64,000 nucleotides of DNA from Pleodorina starrii (GCA_030267565.1 BRXU01000001.1:4092001-4156000), one strand, 5' to 3'; counted from the stretch's first letter, positions 19,234-30,508 are shown. The notes: generated by a model from the sequence alone, not told the origin. Numbers and translations are program-made.

Positions 19234-22026
19234 CAACGCCCACGTGGCGATCGTAAAGGACTGCATTGCCAACGCGCTCGTGAACAAGCACGTCAGTGTC
19301 GCCGGTATACATGCCATCTTCTTCTCCGAGCGGTAAGAATTCTTCGGGGTCTTCGGTATCGCACGCTAAGCCGCCATCCCCTATGGAAGACTCTTCACTC
19401 AGAATGGCAGTGCAACTCTCGGAATCACATCGATCTGCATCGACGTCGCATGCGTGCGTCACGTCAGCGGGTCGACGTTCACGGCCATGAGTGTTTGCAA
19501 CGACAGACTGCACAGGTTTATTTGTGCGTAGCGGAATCCTGTACGTCATCATGGCACATATCAACATGGCCATCATGACCGTGCTCATCGGCCAAGAAGG
19601 CTGTATCAATTGCAATGTCAGTGTACAAAGGTGTGTCCTTGAGATAGTCGAGGGCATTGTAAACACGGGAAGCGGACGCAAGACCTGACCACACATTACG
19701 CTGGTGTGCCAGACGGCGTTTGATATTAACAAGAACCATATGGTTGTCGGTGAAGGTACGGGGAAGAATGCTGGTGGTGAGGTCGAGGTCGTTGACAACA
19801 TTCACAACACAACCGCGAATACTGGGATGCCCGCCATTCGGAAGATTGTAGATAGACGCAAGAGGTAAACGTGGCGACACAAGGGGCTCTTCAACGGGTG
19901 TTAGACCGGACAAGCATAAGGGCACATCTGATACGACCCAGCCCATGTTGTTATATGCTGAACGCTGCGGTAGCCGACCAGCACGTAGATCTGCACGGCA
20001 CGTGCTGCAAAACGCCCAGTCTGTACTTGTCGAGCTGAAGGGCAGAAAGGTTGACAAAATATCAGGGGGAGTGGGTATGGCCGTGAGACACTCGTCGCCA
20101 GGTGCGCCGCGAATGTCAGCGTCAAGCTCTACACTTTCGTCTACATCGATCTCAGGCAGGGACCATTTGTCAAGAAGCATATTCTCATCCAAAGGAAGGA
20201 GTTGATAAGGAAAGCAGAGCTCGTGGTAGCATGAACACTTCTGCGTGGGCCCCTCTGCAGCGCGTTCAAGAAAGTGCTTTGATGCAATGGAAAGAGGGAC
20301 CTTCTCCGCCATACACTTTGCCTGATGTGGAGCCGAAGACGGCGATTCAGCAGCACAAGCAAGCTTCGGTGGTTTTACCAACGGACGAGCGCAGATACGC
20401 AGCTGCGTCCGCGAGGGTCCAGGAACGCGTGCCAGGCATACTGCTGCCATCCATCCGAGCGAGCAATTGAGCGGCTTTCATGCGGAAAGGCAGGTAACCC
20501 CAGTCGGGGTTCTCGGTTGCAATGACGCGATGTGTGTCCTGAAAAAAGGCGGACTTGGTTGGCGCCGGTGAGGTCAATTGGCGCAATTGTTTGCACAAAG
20601 CACGTACAGATGCATGGCGTAAATCTGGAACGCTCTGTAGACGCACAAATAAAAGCTGTGCTTGCTTTCGTTGTGTGAGTGAATCCCAATGTGCAGTCTC
20701 CGTACGTAGGGCCCGTATGTGCTCTAAACAAACCTTAACACGGTCCGGTGACCATCTAAAGTAGAAGAGTGCAGGTTGAGGCGAACAGGTTGGGAGCAAT
20801 TGCTCTAAATGAACACACACCTGTTCTTGGGTAAGGTTGGAACATACAGGCACCGTGTGAAGCATTGGCAGCAAGCAGGCGGCCTTATGTTGCACAGAGT
20901 GCTTACCCCAGGAAGGGTCCGTACGATTGCAGATGGAGATGGCGTCCTGCAAGGCTTCTTCTGCAACAGCATCCCATGAGAAATGCTGCTGAGGCGACAG
21001 TGGCATTGGCAAAGGCTGCGATGTGAGCGCCAAAGGGGATGAGGGCATGTTTGCGGAGAGAGGCACTGGCACAAAGGAAGGGTTGCTGTGTAAAGGCGGC
21101 GTTGGCAATTGCGAGGAAGCAATAGAAGTCTTAAGAAGCCGCGCTCGCGCAGAGGAAAGAGTGAGGCTGGTAAAAAGAGCGTGCGACTTCAAGGCTTCAA
21201 CAAGTTTTGCAGCGCGTGTGCGGAGAGGCATGTGATCCCACCCAGGGGAATTCACCGCCGACGACTGAACAGTGTCTGTAAATACCTGTACACGTTCGGC
21301 GCGCCACCGAAAGCGCCTGCTGGAGGAAGAATGTGCAATACGGCCTGAATGGTCGGAAGAACATGATGATGAGTTGACATGGGACGGTGCCACAAATCCG
21401 ACCGGTGGAAGCTGCGCCTGCGTACTGCTGCCTGCGATTTGTACAGAAACTAATGGCTCATAGTGCTCGCCACTGCCAAAGAAATGCGTGCGTGCAAGCC
21501 GAATTGGTGCGGAGTCTGGTGGACCATACCACGCACTGTCTACAACCCCGCATGATTCCCAACTATAAACGTCAATGTTCAGCTGGTAGGCAGCTGCCAA
21601 AGCGTGCAGTGCAATGCTGTTGCCCCACATACCTCCTAAAACCGCTGGCATTGCAAGGCGGGCACAATAATAGTGAATAGCGTAAACAGGCGGCAGGGCG
21701 GGGCTTTCAGCACAGATTGCTTCAACAACAAGGCGACCTGTCTGTAGTTGCGGGTGATTATTTAGCGTAGGAAATTGTGCAATCCACTGCGCTGCCGTAC
21801 GGCGCAGTTCATCGGAAGTGACGTTCACGTACTGGGCCGCGTTCAGCGCATATGCACAACTGTCAAACATGCAGTCCCCTGCAGTGAAAGGATAAACGGT
21901 TTCGCGCCGAAGATTAATGCTTGAAAGGTAGTGATCAAGCAGGACATGTGCATCGGTTCGAAAGGCTTCCGAGTTGTAGATATCCTCACCAATAGTGATA
22001 AGATCTTGCACCGTCGAAGAGGCCAT
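19234..22026 (-). pseudogene. Helitron protein, 5' part with OTU cysteine protease domain
   Basis: The minus strand from an ATG at 22026 encodes an OTU-type cysteine protease: GDCMFDSCAYAL with the catalytic Cys at residue 52 next to Asp 51, and the partner motif GEHYEPLV with His 188. The frame ends at 20347. Another frame (about 20450-19530) continues with a region rich in features of the Helitron pre-Rep module (DUF6570-like): CSTCRADLRAGRLP, SDVPLCLSGLTPVEEPLVSP, VNVVNDLDL and an ALDYLK stretch. A third frame near 19500-19235 holds an acidic stretch (EDPEEFLPLGEEDG) that runs into the gypsy insertion site. OTU domains are known in Helentron-type Helitrons. The frameshifts, and the loss of HUH and helicase parts from the 3' half (11295-12066), indicate a dead copy; introns could explain some frame changes. 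Confidence 0.75.
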
Positions 22027-22040
22027 GTGCAAAATAGACA

Positions 22041-22812
22041 AGGGGTTGGTGTCGGCTTCCTTGAAGCCGGAAAAAGGGCGGGGCCCCGTTCAATCCGTAC
22101 GGGTTAACTCTTCCGGCCAGCGCATTGGCTGAAGTTACTTGACAGCAGCCGTGGAGTGTATCATTTACACATCACGCAGGCTGACTTGCCAATAGAAGGA
22201 AAGCGGAACTGTTTGCGAGGGTCGCGACGACGTGCAGTTGCCGCCGACGAGAGTGCAGCAGAGGCTTGGCTACCGAGGTATTCACCGTAGAGGAGGCTTG
22301 ACAACTTTAACATTCGGACAGGGAATGTATGTAGAAGTCCCCTAGGTTGCCGACTTGACTTGTATTTGGGCGGCCCGCAGCAGAAGACCGCCGCATCGTG
22401 CGTGCAATTTGCGGCTTGGCGTCCAACAACCAGCTCCTTGCAACCTTTGTAATAGTATTATGCGTCAAGTCGGTCGGACCGGCTAGCAGAGCTGCTGTGG
22501 TGTGGTCGCGGGAAGAATGTTCGCAATTTAGTTGGTCGCCGAAACGAAGATTCATTTCACGCCGTCATGTCAGAAATCCACTTTGAGGAACGATGAATCT
22601 TCTGGAATTAATTATAGGCCGAGAGGTGTTGGTTTGACCTCGGCCTCGGTCCATGGAGACTGCCAAACTGGTTTTTACTCATGCGATGTTGGGTTCCTAT
22701 AATAAATTTACCGTGCAATAAAGAATGTAATCTTTTACTTATGCAGCCTTTCCGTTGGCCGAAATTCTGCACTTTGGTTAGGACACCACAGTCCACAGTT
22801 CACAGGCACGGA
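22041..22812. repeat. Dispersed repeat R1, copy 1
   Basis: This begins at aaggggttggtgtcggcttc, includes the inverted repeat ggcttcc/ggaagcc-type stem and a GC-rich hairpin (gggcggggcccc), and runs through ttgacttgta..., atcgtgcgtgcaatttgcgg (22392) and a block ending near gtccacagttcacaggcacg. Matching sequence occurs at 40648-41000 (partial), 41127-41754 and 46723-47165. The last two are the two halves of one copy interrupted by the copia element. No protein is evident. R1 starts right at the Helitron 5' end, so it could be part of a larger element. Confidence 0.7.
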
Positions 22813-22820
22813 CGGGCGTG

Positions 22821-22928
22821 GCAAATTTTCGGTGTTATGGACAGGTCTGAACCTTCATCGCGGCCGGAGGCCGGGCAAATTTTCGGTGTTATGGACAGGT
22901 CTGAACCTTCATCGCGGCCGGAGGCCGC
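22821..22928. repeat. 54-bp tandem duplication
   Basis: Two copies start at 22821 and 22875 with gcaaattttcggtgttatgg and end in cggccggaggcc. Confidence 0.9.
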
Positions 22929-22929
22929 G

Positions 22930-23605
22930 AAAAATTTTTTTTGGGGCGGTCGAAAGATACATTTTCCTTAAGGAGTTTGCCCCTCAGGCCGCCAAAATGA
23001 AAATTAGGATCCACAACGGAAAGTCAAGTATTGAGAGTCGAAATAATGCTCGGATGCATTGTCAGATGTTTGGGGAGTATGGATAGAATTAGACTGTGGT
23101 CAACGGGGCGGTGTAGAGGCCAATAGAACATTCTCAAGTACCACCCAGTCCATGGACTCTAAACATAATTGTACTTGTAAGGAAAATGCCATGAAAAGGG
23201 ATGAGACACCTTGAACATCACTTGGAGGACCGTGTTAGATGGATCACGTTACATTACTCCAAAATATTTACCTTACAAGCAGCAAACATGAAAATCACGA
23301 AAATAAGCTAGCTTTTAGAGGTGCATGTCCAGAAAGATATCAGGAACGAATACGTGTGTAGATCGACCCGCGGGCCAGACCGGTTCGGCAGGGTGCGGCA
23401 GCGAACGCACGCACGGTGCCCTGCAACCACAATGCCCGACTGCAATGGCATGTAAGACAAGACCGACAACATTCCTTACTGCGATAGGGCCTCCAATATC
23501 AGGAACGGTTCCCTCCCCTCTGGGTTACGTAGCCCCCCCCCTCCGCCCTCATATGGATTCTAACCCAGCAATCCATTCGGGGCTACAGTGTCCCATGCGC
23601 CACCT
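22930..23605. other. No supported feature
   Basis: No ORF with family features and no repeats are seen. A short run of C (aacccccccc type) lies near 23530. Confidence 0.45.
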
Positions 23606-24300
23606 TTACCGTACCTTTTTATGATAAGAAGGCATGGATCGATGCCGGCGCCGTGGGTAGTGGAGGCAGCGGCGCGACGGAGCGAGGCTTGACTTGTGGG
23701 AGCTAGGCTGAGGCCCAGGAACCCCAGGCAACCCACTTGACGGTTCACACACCCGTCTTTCGTAGGAACGCTGTCTCTTTTTCGCGTGCCGCCCTTACCG
23801 TACCTTTCTATGATAAGAAGGCATGGATCGATGTCGGCGCCGTGGGTAGTGGAGGCAGCGGCGCGACGGAACGAGGCTTGACGTGTGGGAGCTAGGCCCA
23901 GGAACCCCAGGCAACCCACTTGACGGTTCACACACCCGTCTTTCGTAGGAACGCTGTCTCTTTTTCGCGCGCCGCCCTTACCGTACCTTTTTATGATAAG
24001 AAGGCATGGATCGATGCCGGCGCCGTGGGTAGTGGAGGCAGCGGCGCGACGGAGCGAGGCTTGACGTGTGGGAGCTAGGCTGAGGCCCAGGAACCCCAGG
24101 CAACCCACTTGACGGTTCAAACACCCGTCTTTCGTAGGAACGATCTTTCGGTATGACTCGTATTGGTAAACAAGCATGTTAACAGTCCACCAATACATCC
24201 TTACCAGTCTGCCAGTATGCCGTTCAAGCAGAGTCATTGAGACGGAGTCAATGGCTACACCAGCATCTGTCACTGAGGCGTCTACCGAACCAGCCAGCAT
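23560..24300 (-). CDS. Hypothetical protein with three about 63-residue repeats
   Basis: From an ATG at 24300 the minus strand is open for 246 codons across three tandem DNA repeats. Each repeat translates to a block with VPTKDGCVNRQVGCLGFLGL, then RRAAASTTHGAGIDPCLL and RYGKGG. The repeat periods are 189 and 183 bp, both multiples of three, and the 6-bp difference removes two residues (SL) without disturbing the frame. That is weak evidence for coding. I recognise no family, and no signal peptide or membrane helix is obvious. It may equally be a fortuitous open frame in a non-coding minisatellite. Confidence 0.3.
   Translation of the reverse strand: MLAGSVDASVTDAGVAIDSVSMTLLERHTGRLVRMYWWTVNMLVYQYESYRKIVPTKDGCLNRQVGCLGFLGLSLAPTRQASLRRAAASTTHGAGIDPCLLIIKRYGKGGARKRDSVPTKDGCVNRQVGCLGFLGLAPTRQASFRRAAASTTHGADIDPCLLIIERYGKGGTRKRDSVPTKDGCVNRQVGCLGFLGLSLAPTSQASLRRAAASTTHGAGIDPCLLIIKRYGKGGAWDTVAPNGLLG
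23606..24142. repeat. Tandem repeat, about 183-189 bp, three units
   Basis: Units start at 23606, 23795 and 23978 with ttaccgtacctt and end at tttcgtaggaacg. They differ by a few substitutions and one 6-bp indel (gctgag present or absent before the gcccaggaa word). Confidence 0.92.
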
Positions 24301-24573
24301 TCGCAACGCCAATTGCAACAGGAGCAGTAGGGCGTTCTAGCATACAGACACGGGGCTCTTCAATCGTCTAATAGTGAAGGGAAATGGGGCACGGAACATG
24401 CACCGCCTGTAGACCTCCGTCACAGACAGCGACCGGTCAAAAAGCGTCTTCCTGCCATGCCCAGAGGTGTGGGTACCATCGCAGCAAACAACCCGCTAAC
24501 TTCACGGGAATGAACACTCGCCGGTCCAGGCGGCTGCAGCAGAGGCGACGGCGCACGCTGCTGGAACTGCAGC
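24143..24573. other. No supported feature between tandem repeats
   Basis: Non-repetitive spacer. The N-terminal codons of the possible minus-strand repeat protein start at 24300. Nothing else is recognised. Confidence 0.4.
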
Positions 24574-25556
24574 TGCGACGGCCCCGCACCGCTCGCTGCC
24601 TGCGTGTTGCCGAAGGGCCCCGCACTGCTCGCTGCCTGCGTGTTGCCGAAGGGCCCCGCACCGCTCGCTGCCTGCGTGTTGCCGAAGGGCCCCGCACTGC
24701 TCGCTGCCTGCGTGTTGCCGAAGGGCCCCGCACTGCTCGCTGCCTGCGTGTTGCCGAAGGGCCCCGCACCGCTCGCTGCCTGCGTGTGGCCCGAAGGGCC
24801 CCGCACTGCTCGCTGCCTGCGTGTGGCCCGAAGGGCCCCGCACTGCTCGCTGCCTGCGTGTTGCCGAAGGGCCCCGCACTGCTCGCTGCCTGCGTGTGGC
24901 CCGAAGGGCCCCGCACTGCTCGCTGCCTGCGTGTGGCCCGAAGGGCCCCGCACTGCTCGCTGCCTGCGTGTTGCCGAAGGGCCCCGCACTGCTCGCTGCC
25001 TGCGTGTGGCCCGAAGGGCCCCGCACTGCTCGCTGCCTGCGTGTTGCCGAAGGGCCCCGCACCGCTCGCTGCCTGCGTGTGGCCCGAAGGGCCCCGCACT
25101 GCTCGCTGCCTGCGTGTGGCCCGAAGGGCCCCGCACTGCTCGCTGCCTGCGTGTGGCCCGAAGGGCCCCGCACTGCTCGCTGCCTGCGTGTTGCCCGAAG
25201 GGCCCCGCACTGCTCGCTGCCTGCGTGTGGCCCGAAGGGCCCCGCACTGCTCGCTGCCTGCGTGTGGCCCGAAGGGCCCCGCACTGCTCGCTGCCTGCGT
25301 GTTGCCGAAGGGCCCCGCACTGCTCGCTGCCTGCGTGTGGCCCGAAGGGCCCCGCACTGCTCGCTGCCTGCGTATTGCCGAAGGGCCCCGCACTACTCGC
25401 TGCCTGCGTGTTGCCGAAGGGCCCCGCACTGCTCGCTGCCTGCGTGTTGCCCGAAGGGCCCCGCACTGCTCGCTGCCTGCGTGTGGCCCGAAGGGCCCCG
25501 CACTGCTCGCTGCCTGCGTGTGGCCCGAAGGGCCCCGCACTGCTCGCCGCTGGCCG
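24574..25556. repeat. 36/37-bp minisatellite, about 26 units
   Basis: The unit contains ctcgctgcctgcgtg, then ttgccgaagggccccgcac (36 bp) or tggcccgaagggccccgcac (37 bp). Mixing of 36- and 37-bp units changes frame from unit to unit, which argues against translation, even though all frames are open over long stretches. Confidence 0.95.
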
Positions 25557-25759
25557 CGCCAACACTGCCAACGGAGCACAAGAATGTGTCCAACTTCTCC
25601 ATTGGCGCGCCAAAGTCGCAGCATAGTGGCGGTTCTGGGGGACAGGGTAACAAGTAGGGACGGTCAAAGGGTTTTAACTAGTATGCAACCTGGACGAGAG
25701 ATGCAACAGCCAGCCCTGACGCTGCCGCCGCCTTCCCCGGCGGAGCTTGCCTCGGCGGC

Positions 25760-26724
25760 GCCTTCCCCGGCGGCGCTTGCCCGCACCTGGCCCAGCCCTG
25801 GCCCAACCTTGGCCCGGTGCTGCCGACACCTGGCCCGGTGCTGCCGGCACCTGGCCCGGTGCTGCCGCCACCTGGCCCGGTGCTGCCGGCACCTGGCCCA
25901 GTGCTGTCGACACCTGGCTCAACAAGCCGCCACCTGGCCCGGTGCTGCCGCCACCTGGCCGGGTGCTGCCGGCACTTGGCCCGGTGCTGCCGCCACCTGG
26001 CCCAGTGCTGTCGGAACCTGGCTCAACGCTGCCGGCACCTGGCCCAACGCTGCCGGCACCTGGCCCGGTGCTGCCGGCACCTGGCCCGGTGCTGCCGCCA
26101 CCTGGCCCAACGCTGCCGGCACCTGGCCCAACGCTGCCGACACCTGGCCGGGTGCTGCCGGCACCTGGCCCGGTGCTGCCGCCACTTGGCCGGGTGCTGC
26201 CGGCACCTGGCTCAACTCTGCCGCCACCTGGCCCGGTGCTGCCGGCACCTGGCCCGGTGCTGCCGCCACCTGGCCCGGTGCTGCCGCCACCTGGCCGGGT
26301 GCTGCCGCCACCTGGCTCAACTCTGCCGGCACGTGGCCCAGTGCTGTCGGAACCTGGCTCATCGCTGCCGGCACCTGGCCCAACGCTGCCGCCACCTGGC
26401 CCGGTGCTGCCGCCACCTGGCCCAACGCTGCCGGCACCTGGCCCAACGCTGCCGGCACCTGGCCCGGTGCTGCCGGCACCTGGCCCGGTGCTGCCGGCAC
26501 CTGGCCCGGTGCTGCCGGCACCTGGCCCGGTGCTGCCGGCACCTGGCCCGGTGCTGCCGCCACTTGGCCGGGTGCTGCCGGCATCTGGCCCAACGCTGCT
26601 GCCACCTGGCCCAATGCTGCCGGCACCTGGCTCAACGCTGCCGCCACCTGGCCCAATGCTGCCGGCATCTGGCTCAACGCTGCCGCCACCTGGCCCGGTG
26701 CTGCCGCCACCTGGCCCGGTGCTG
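25760..26724. repeat. 21-bp minisatellite, about 45 units
   Basis: The unit is of the type cacctggcccggtgctgccgg, with variants (gctcaacgctgcc, gggtgctgcc). The period is a multiple of three, so several frames on both strands stay open, giving PAPGPVL-like or APGQVPA-like heptads. It lies 200 bp from the 36-bp array but is unrelated in unit sequence. Confidence 0.95.
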
Positions 26725-28469
26725 AGGCGCGCGAGACGTACTGCGTGACCCGCCCAGTGCGCATTCCAAGACCTGAAGAGCGGCATGGAGGAGAATCCCG
26801 GCATCAGAACCCTGTTTCTATAATAAGTCAATGAAATGTAAAGTATGTTCAACATGCCGGGGCTTTCCATCATGTGTAGCTGCGTCGCGTCTTACGCCAG
26901 ACGGGATGGCCAGGGGTGCACACTTCGGTAATGTACACGACTCATTGGAAAGTGTGTGAGTTGCGCTACAATATTTAAGTGCTGATGAGATGTTGCTGAG
27001 ACACCTGGCGCCGGCAAGTTTCACAACGGCTTGCATCTTCCCCTTGCAAGCGCTGTTCGCAAGTTGCTCTGAACTGTAAGATATTCAAACGTGCATTAAA
27101 TCGAGTTTAAACCCAATGAATTGGTGTGAATTGAAGGAAGTTGGGCATGAAAATTACTTGGTACGGAAGCATGAAAATAAGAAAATTGTGGTACGGTACG
27201 ACTGTCCAAGGCATGAAAATTAGACTGGGCAATCCTACAGGGCGGGGCCCCCCTGGGCGCTTCGCGCTGGGGCCCCGCCCAAAAAGTGCATCATGGGGTG
27301 CTGCAGAACAGTATTCGCGCATGCCCAGGGGCGGGGCCGTTCCACACAATTGCTGCTGGCGGATGCGCGGATGCAAGCTGTTCCAGCGCCCCACAAGGAC
27401 ATTGGTCGTGCGCACCACATCACAGTCAAGAAAGCTTCCCACTTCAAAAATTACTACAGGCAAAGAACCTGCGGCGGCCGTCATTTAGAAATAAATGGCC
27501 ACCCGCGACAGAGTGAAATGCGTTGTACGTCGATTACGATCGGCGTAATCGAACTAGTATAGTATAGGTATATACAACTTGAAAAGACTTTGAATACTCG
27601 ACAGGGTGCAACTTTCTGTTACACCAACGACTCCATGATCGACGTAGATACACAAGGACTCAAAGCCTCCGCTCACGATACCAGTCTCAGCGACTCGGCG
27701 CGACAGCGTGTTACGACTCAGCGACTCAGCGACACAGCGATGGACTCAGCGACGCGGCGACTCAGCTCGACTCAATTCGACTCATGTAATCGATGAAAAT
27801 ACGGAGTTACATCGGGACAAACAAGTTCGAGATGTTGACGGGGTTCACAGTCAACGACACAGATACAGCAGTGTGCTTTCTCGAAAAGCAATGATATCAG
27901 TAAGGAAACAGTGTATAGAAAGTAGAGCCTGTCAACTACTTAGACCGGTCCAAGACATATATAAGTAACAGGTTCTGTAGAAACGACAACTTGTGGGCAG
28001 GCAACGTTGACTACCATGCAAGCTAAGGTAATGAATAATGAGACTCGGTTCTCTGAAGGCACAAGTTACAACCAAGACTGAGGAATGAGTACTGCAATGG
28101 CCGTATAAATGTCTTCGCCGGTTTGCAGGCGTTTAAAACACAACGCTGCAGTTACAGATAACGTCTTTGCATCGTGGATCATTGGGGTCGGCTCATAGAG
28201 GGAGCTGCCAACCGGCACAACACGTGGCACTCTTTACACATCACGTGGCACCTTTTTGTACAATTTCCGTCTTCGCATTATATGCGCATTTCATAAAGGT
28301 GGCCCAACAATCAGAAATACCACTAGTACGTCTCCTACCAACCAGATGGCCGTTTCCAAAGTTATTCAGAAAACTGACCAACTTCTGCAATTGGGTCTAC
28401 TAAGGGTGCCCGGTACGGGCACGCCAACTTGCAGTAATACCTTTATGTCCGAAACCACTTTCCGGCTGA
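26725..28469. other. Unassigned region with short repeats
   Basis: No gene is supported. Seen here: repeated gcatgaaaat words at about 27146-27215, the second copy of the GC-rich hairpin (27240-27280), and a short gactcagcgac repeat at about 27690-27785. Other open frames are under 130 codons and lack domain features. Confidence 0.45.
27240..27280. repeat. GC-rich hairpin repeat (family copy 2 of 3)
   Basis: The arms gggcggggcccc and ggggccccgccc flank ctgggcgcttcgcgc and are followed by aaaaagtgc. The upstream words gggcaatccta and cag are also present before copy 3 (47190), so the shared unit extends beyond the hairpin. Confidence 0.8.
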
Positions 28470-28801
28470 GGGGCTGTTTACATATATCCGGCTTAAAACA
28501 AAAACGCAGAAATCAAGCATCAAACACAATCTTGCGGAAACAAGTTTCGGCCGGACAAACTGTTCACATTGCTTTCCGCGGTCGTTGGGTGCTGCAACGC
28601 GTCGTCTGTGTGTTTTGGTGCTATTCTGTATATGTTTGAGGAGTATTTCCACGATTTCCATGGAGGCCACTATGGAAATCGGCAGATAAGACTTTTACTC
28701 AAATACGAGTTTCGGTCTTATATGTGAACATCTGCCAGAAACCATTTCGGCTATATAGATGTTTCTGCGCGGCATAGTTTCAGTCATATGTAAACAGCCC
28801 C
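28470..28801. mobile_element. MITE with ggggctgtttacatat terminal inverted repeats
   Basis: Perfect 16-bp inverted ends (ggggctgtttacatat from 28470, and its complement ending at 28801) enclose 332 bp. TGA flanks both ends (28467-28469 and 28802-28804), a 3-bp target duplication. The interior has no transposase-like ORF. A further atgtaatcgggccc word near 28874 resembles the right end and may be a degenerate second terminus. The superfamily is uncertain. Confidence 0.6.
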
Positions 28802-28804
28802 TGA

Positions 28805-29948
28805 AATGTAAACACCAGTTAAAAACTGGTTCCCGACTTAAAGTATTCCTGCAAGACACAGTTTCGTGCATATGTAATCGGGCCCTTACACAATTCCTTA
28901 AAATTCATACTTTAACATGTTTTTGTATCCAGTCGTTTCAGGATATCGGGCGTTGCACACAGTCTTCGGTTCATGTCGGTCATCATTTGATTTGCTGGCC
29001 AGGCGCGTTGCAAAGATTAGGAATTAAGGTCGGGCACCAATCAGGCAGACATAAGGATTAGAACCCCAGGCCGACGACCTAAAGATTCGAACTACGACCC
29101 TGTAGTTGAGCCACTGCCTCACCGGTTCCCAACCGCCAGCCGCGCACCTAAAGCTTTAGATATTTCGATTGGATACATTTATTCTTTGAAAGGATTCACC
29201 GAAGTCGAGCCAATTAGCAAAATGCCTGCCCTTGATCGGCGAGGATTACGATTAGGACCCTGCAAGGATAAAGATTAAGACCCTGCAAGGCGGTCAGGAT
29301 TAATGGATTGCCGACCGTTACCCACCCCCGGGAGTAGGGGATTAGGACCGCTCCGGCCGGCCTGACCTTCGCGTACGGTAGGCCAGGTATCGGGGTTACC
29401 CGAAACCCCATATCGCCTGGACATTGCGCCAACAAGGCCGTGCAAACACACTTCGAAGCTGGAGTTCCGGTGAACTCTGGAGGCGGCTCACCTTTGGTTC
29501 TAAAAATCACCCGGATCCCGTGGGGTGTGGATGGGGAGCGGGCTCCACCGGCCGGCATGTTAGGGCTTGTTAGGGGCAAATTCGAAAATTCTCGCCCGGC
29601 GCCTCGCCTTTCCTCAATATTTTTCGCAATATCAATTACATTATAGGAATATGTGTAAAAAATAATTAAGGCGCAACGGAAGCACAGTGGAAGGCGAAGA
29701 ACGTAAGGCCCAGTGGAAACAGGGCCCGATGTTAGCGCTCCGACAAGCCAGCGTTAATGTATCGGCACCTCGGACCAGCCTATAAACTTAACAGAGCCCG
29801 ATAACTTCAGGCGCGAAAAGTTTACTGGCGTTATTTTATATTCTGCTTGGGCCCTATACTGTCCATTCGTCGGCCCTATAGCTCTGACCGACGACCGGGC
29901 CGAGCCGTTGACCGGAGATCACCCGAAGATGCAACACTACGGCCAGAA
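28805..29948. other. Unassigned region
   Basis: No gene is supported. The stretch ccggccggcatgttagggc near 29549 resembles gataacatgccggccagtgg near 40091 on the other strand, and agtggaaacagggcccgatg near 29711 resembles tgtggaaacaggcccatg near 40031. These pairs may be remnants of one short transposon family. The boundaries are not clear. Confidence 0.4.
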
Positions 29949-30010
29949 TGTTGGAGAATTGGCTCACTGCCATACTGGCGCCAGTATGGCAGTGAGCCAA
30001 TTCTCCAACA
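29949..30010. repeat. Perfect 62-bp palindrome P (copy 1)
   Basis: Starting tgttggagaattggctcact and centred on ggcgcc, the two 31-bp halves are exact reverse complements. Identical palindromes are at 30442-30503 and 39843-39904. The left half alone occurs at 30209-30246. Confidence 0.97.
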
Positions 30011-30014
30011 ATAT

Positions 30015-30437
30015 GTGCGCTCTCTTGAGGCATATGTGGAACCCGAGGTGCGGGTTCGATTCCTGGCGGGAGCGGGGTCTCTCAGCCAGAAGACTGGGTC
30101 CGAGCGCGGTGCGCTGCCCAGTATGATGATAGAATTGGGCTCGCCTGGCGTCAGGGCACCGGTCACCAGGGAGGTGGTCGGGTACGTTGCCTCAGAGAGC
30201 GCACGTATTGTTGGAGAATTGGCTCACTGCCATACTGGCGCCAGTACCCGGCCAGTCTGAGGCAACGTACCCGGCCACCTCCCTGGTGACCGGTGCCCTG
30301 ACGCCAGGCGAGCCCAATTCTATCATCATACTGGGCAGCGCACCGCGCTCGGACCCAGTCTTCTGGCTGAGAGACCCCGCTCCCGCCAGGAATCGAACCC
30401 GCACCTCGGGTTCCACATATGCCTCAAGAGAGCGCAC
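30015..30437. repeat. Large inverted repeat, 182-bp arms, with tRNA-like B box
   Basis: Arms 30015-30196 and 30256-30437 are reverse complements with one mismatch that I can see (gtcggg versus gccggg). The 59-bp spacer holds a half palindrome. The left arm contains ggttcgattcc (near 30052), a perfect match to the RNA polymerase III B-box consensus, preceded by ggtgcg as in tRNA T-arms. I cannot fold a full tRNA. A tRNA-derived SINE copied into an inverted duplicate is one explanation. Confidence 0.8.
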
Positions 30438-30508
30438 GTATTGTTGGAGAATTGGCTCACTGCCATACTGGCGCCAGTATGGCAGTGAGCCAATTCTCCA
30501 ACACAGAA
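30425..30508. repeat. Left 84-bp flanking direct repeat of the LINE (likely TSD)
   Basis: From caagagagcgcacgtattg to caacacagaa, this is identical over 84 bp to 39826-39909 and contains a full copy of palindrome P. The LINE 3' tail begins at the very next base. Confidence 0.85.

Noticed and set aside
24574..25556. Protein-coding repeat in the 36/37-bp array
   Set aside because: Mixed 36- and 37-bp units change frame repeatedly.
30052..30063. Complete tRNA gene at the B-box word
   Set aside because: No A box at the proper spacing and no cloverleaf could be folded; kept only as a B-box-like site.
29949..30508. CRISPR array
   Set aside because: Repeats are palindromes and inverted arms, not regularly spaced direct repeats with unique spacers; the DNA is eukaryotic.
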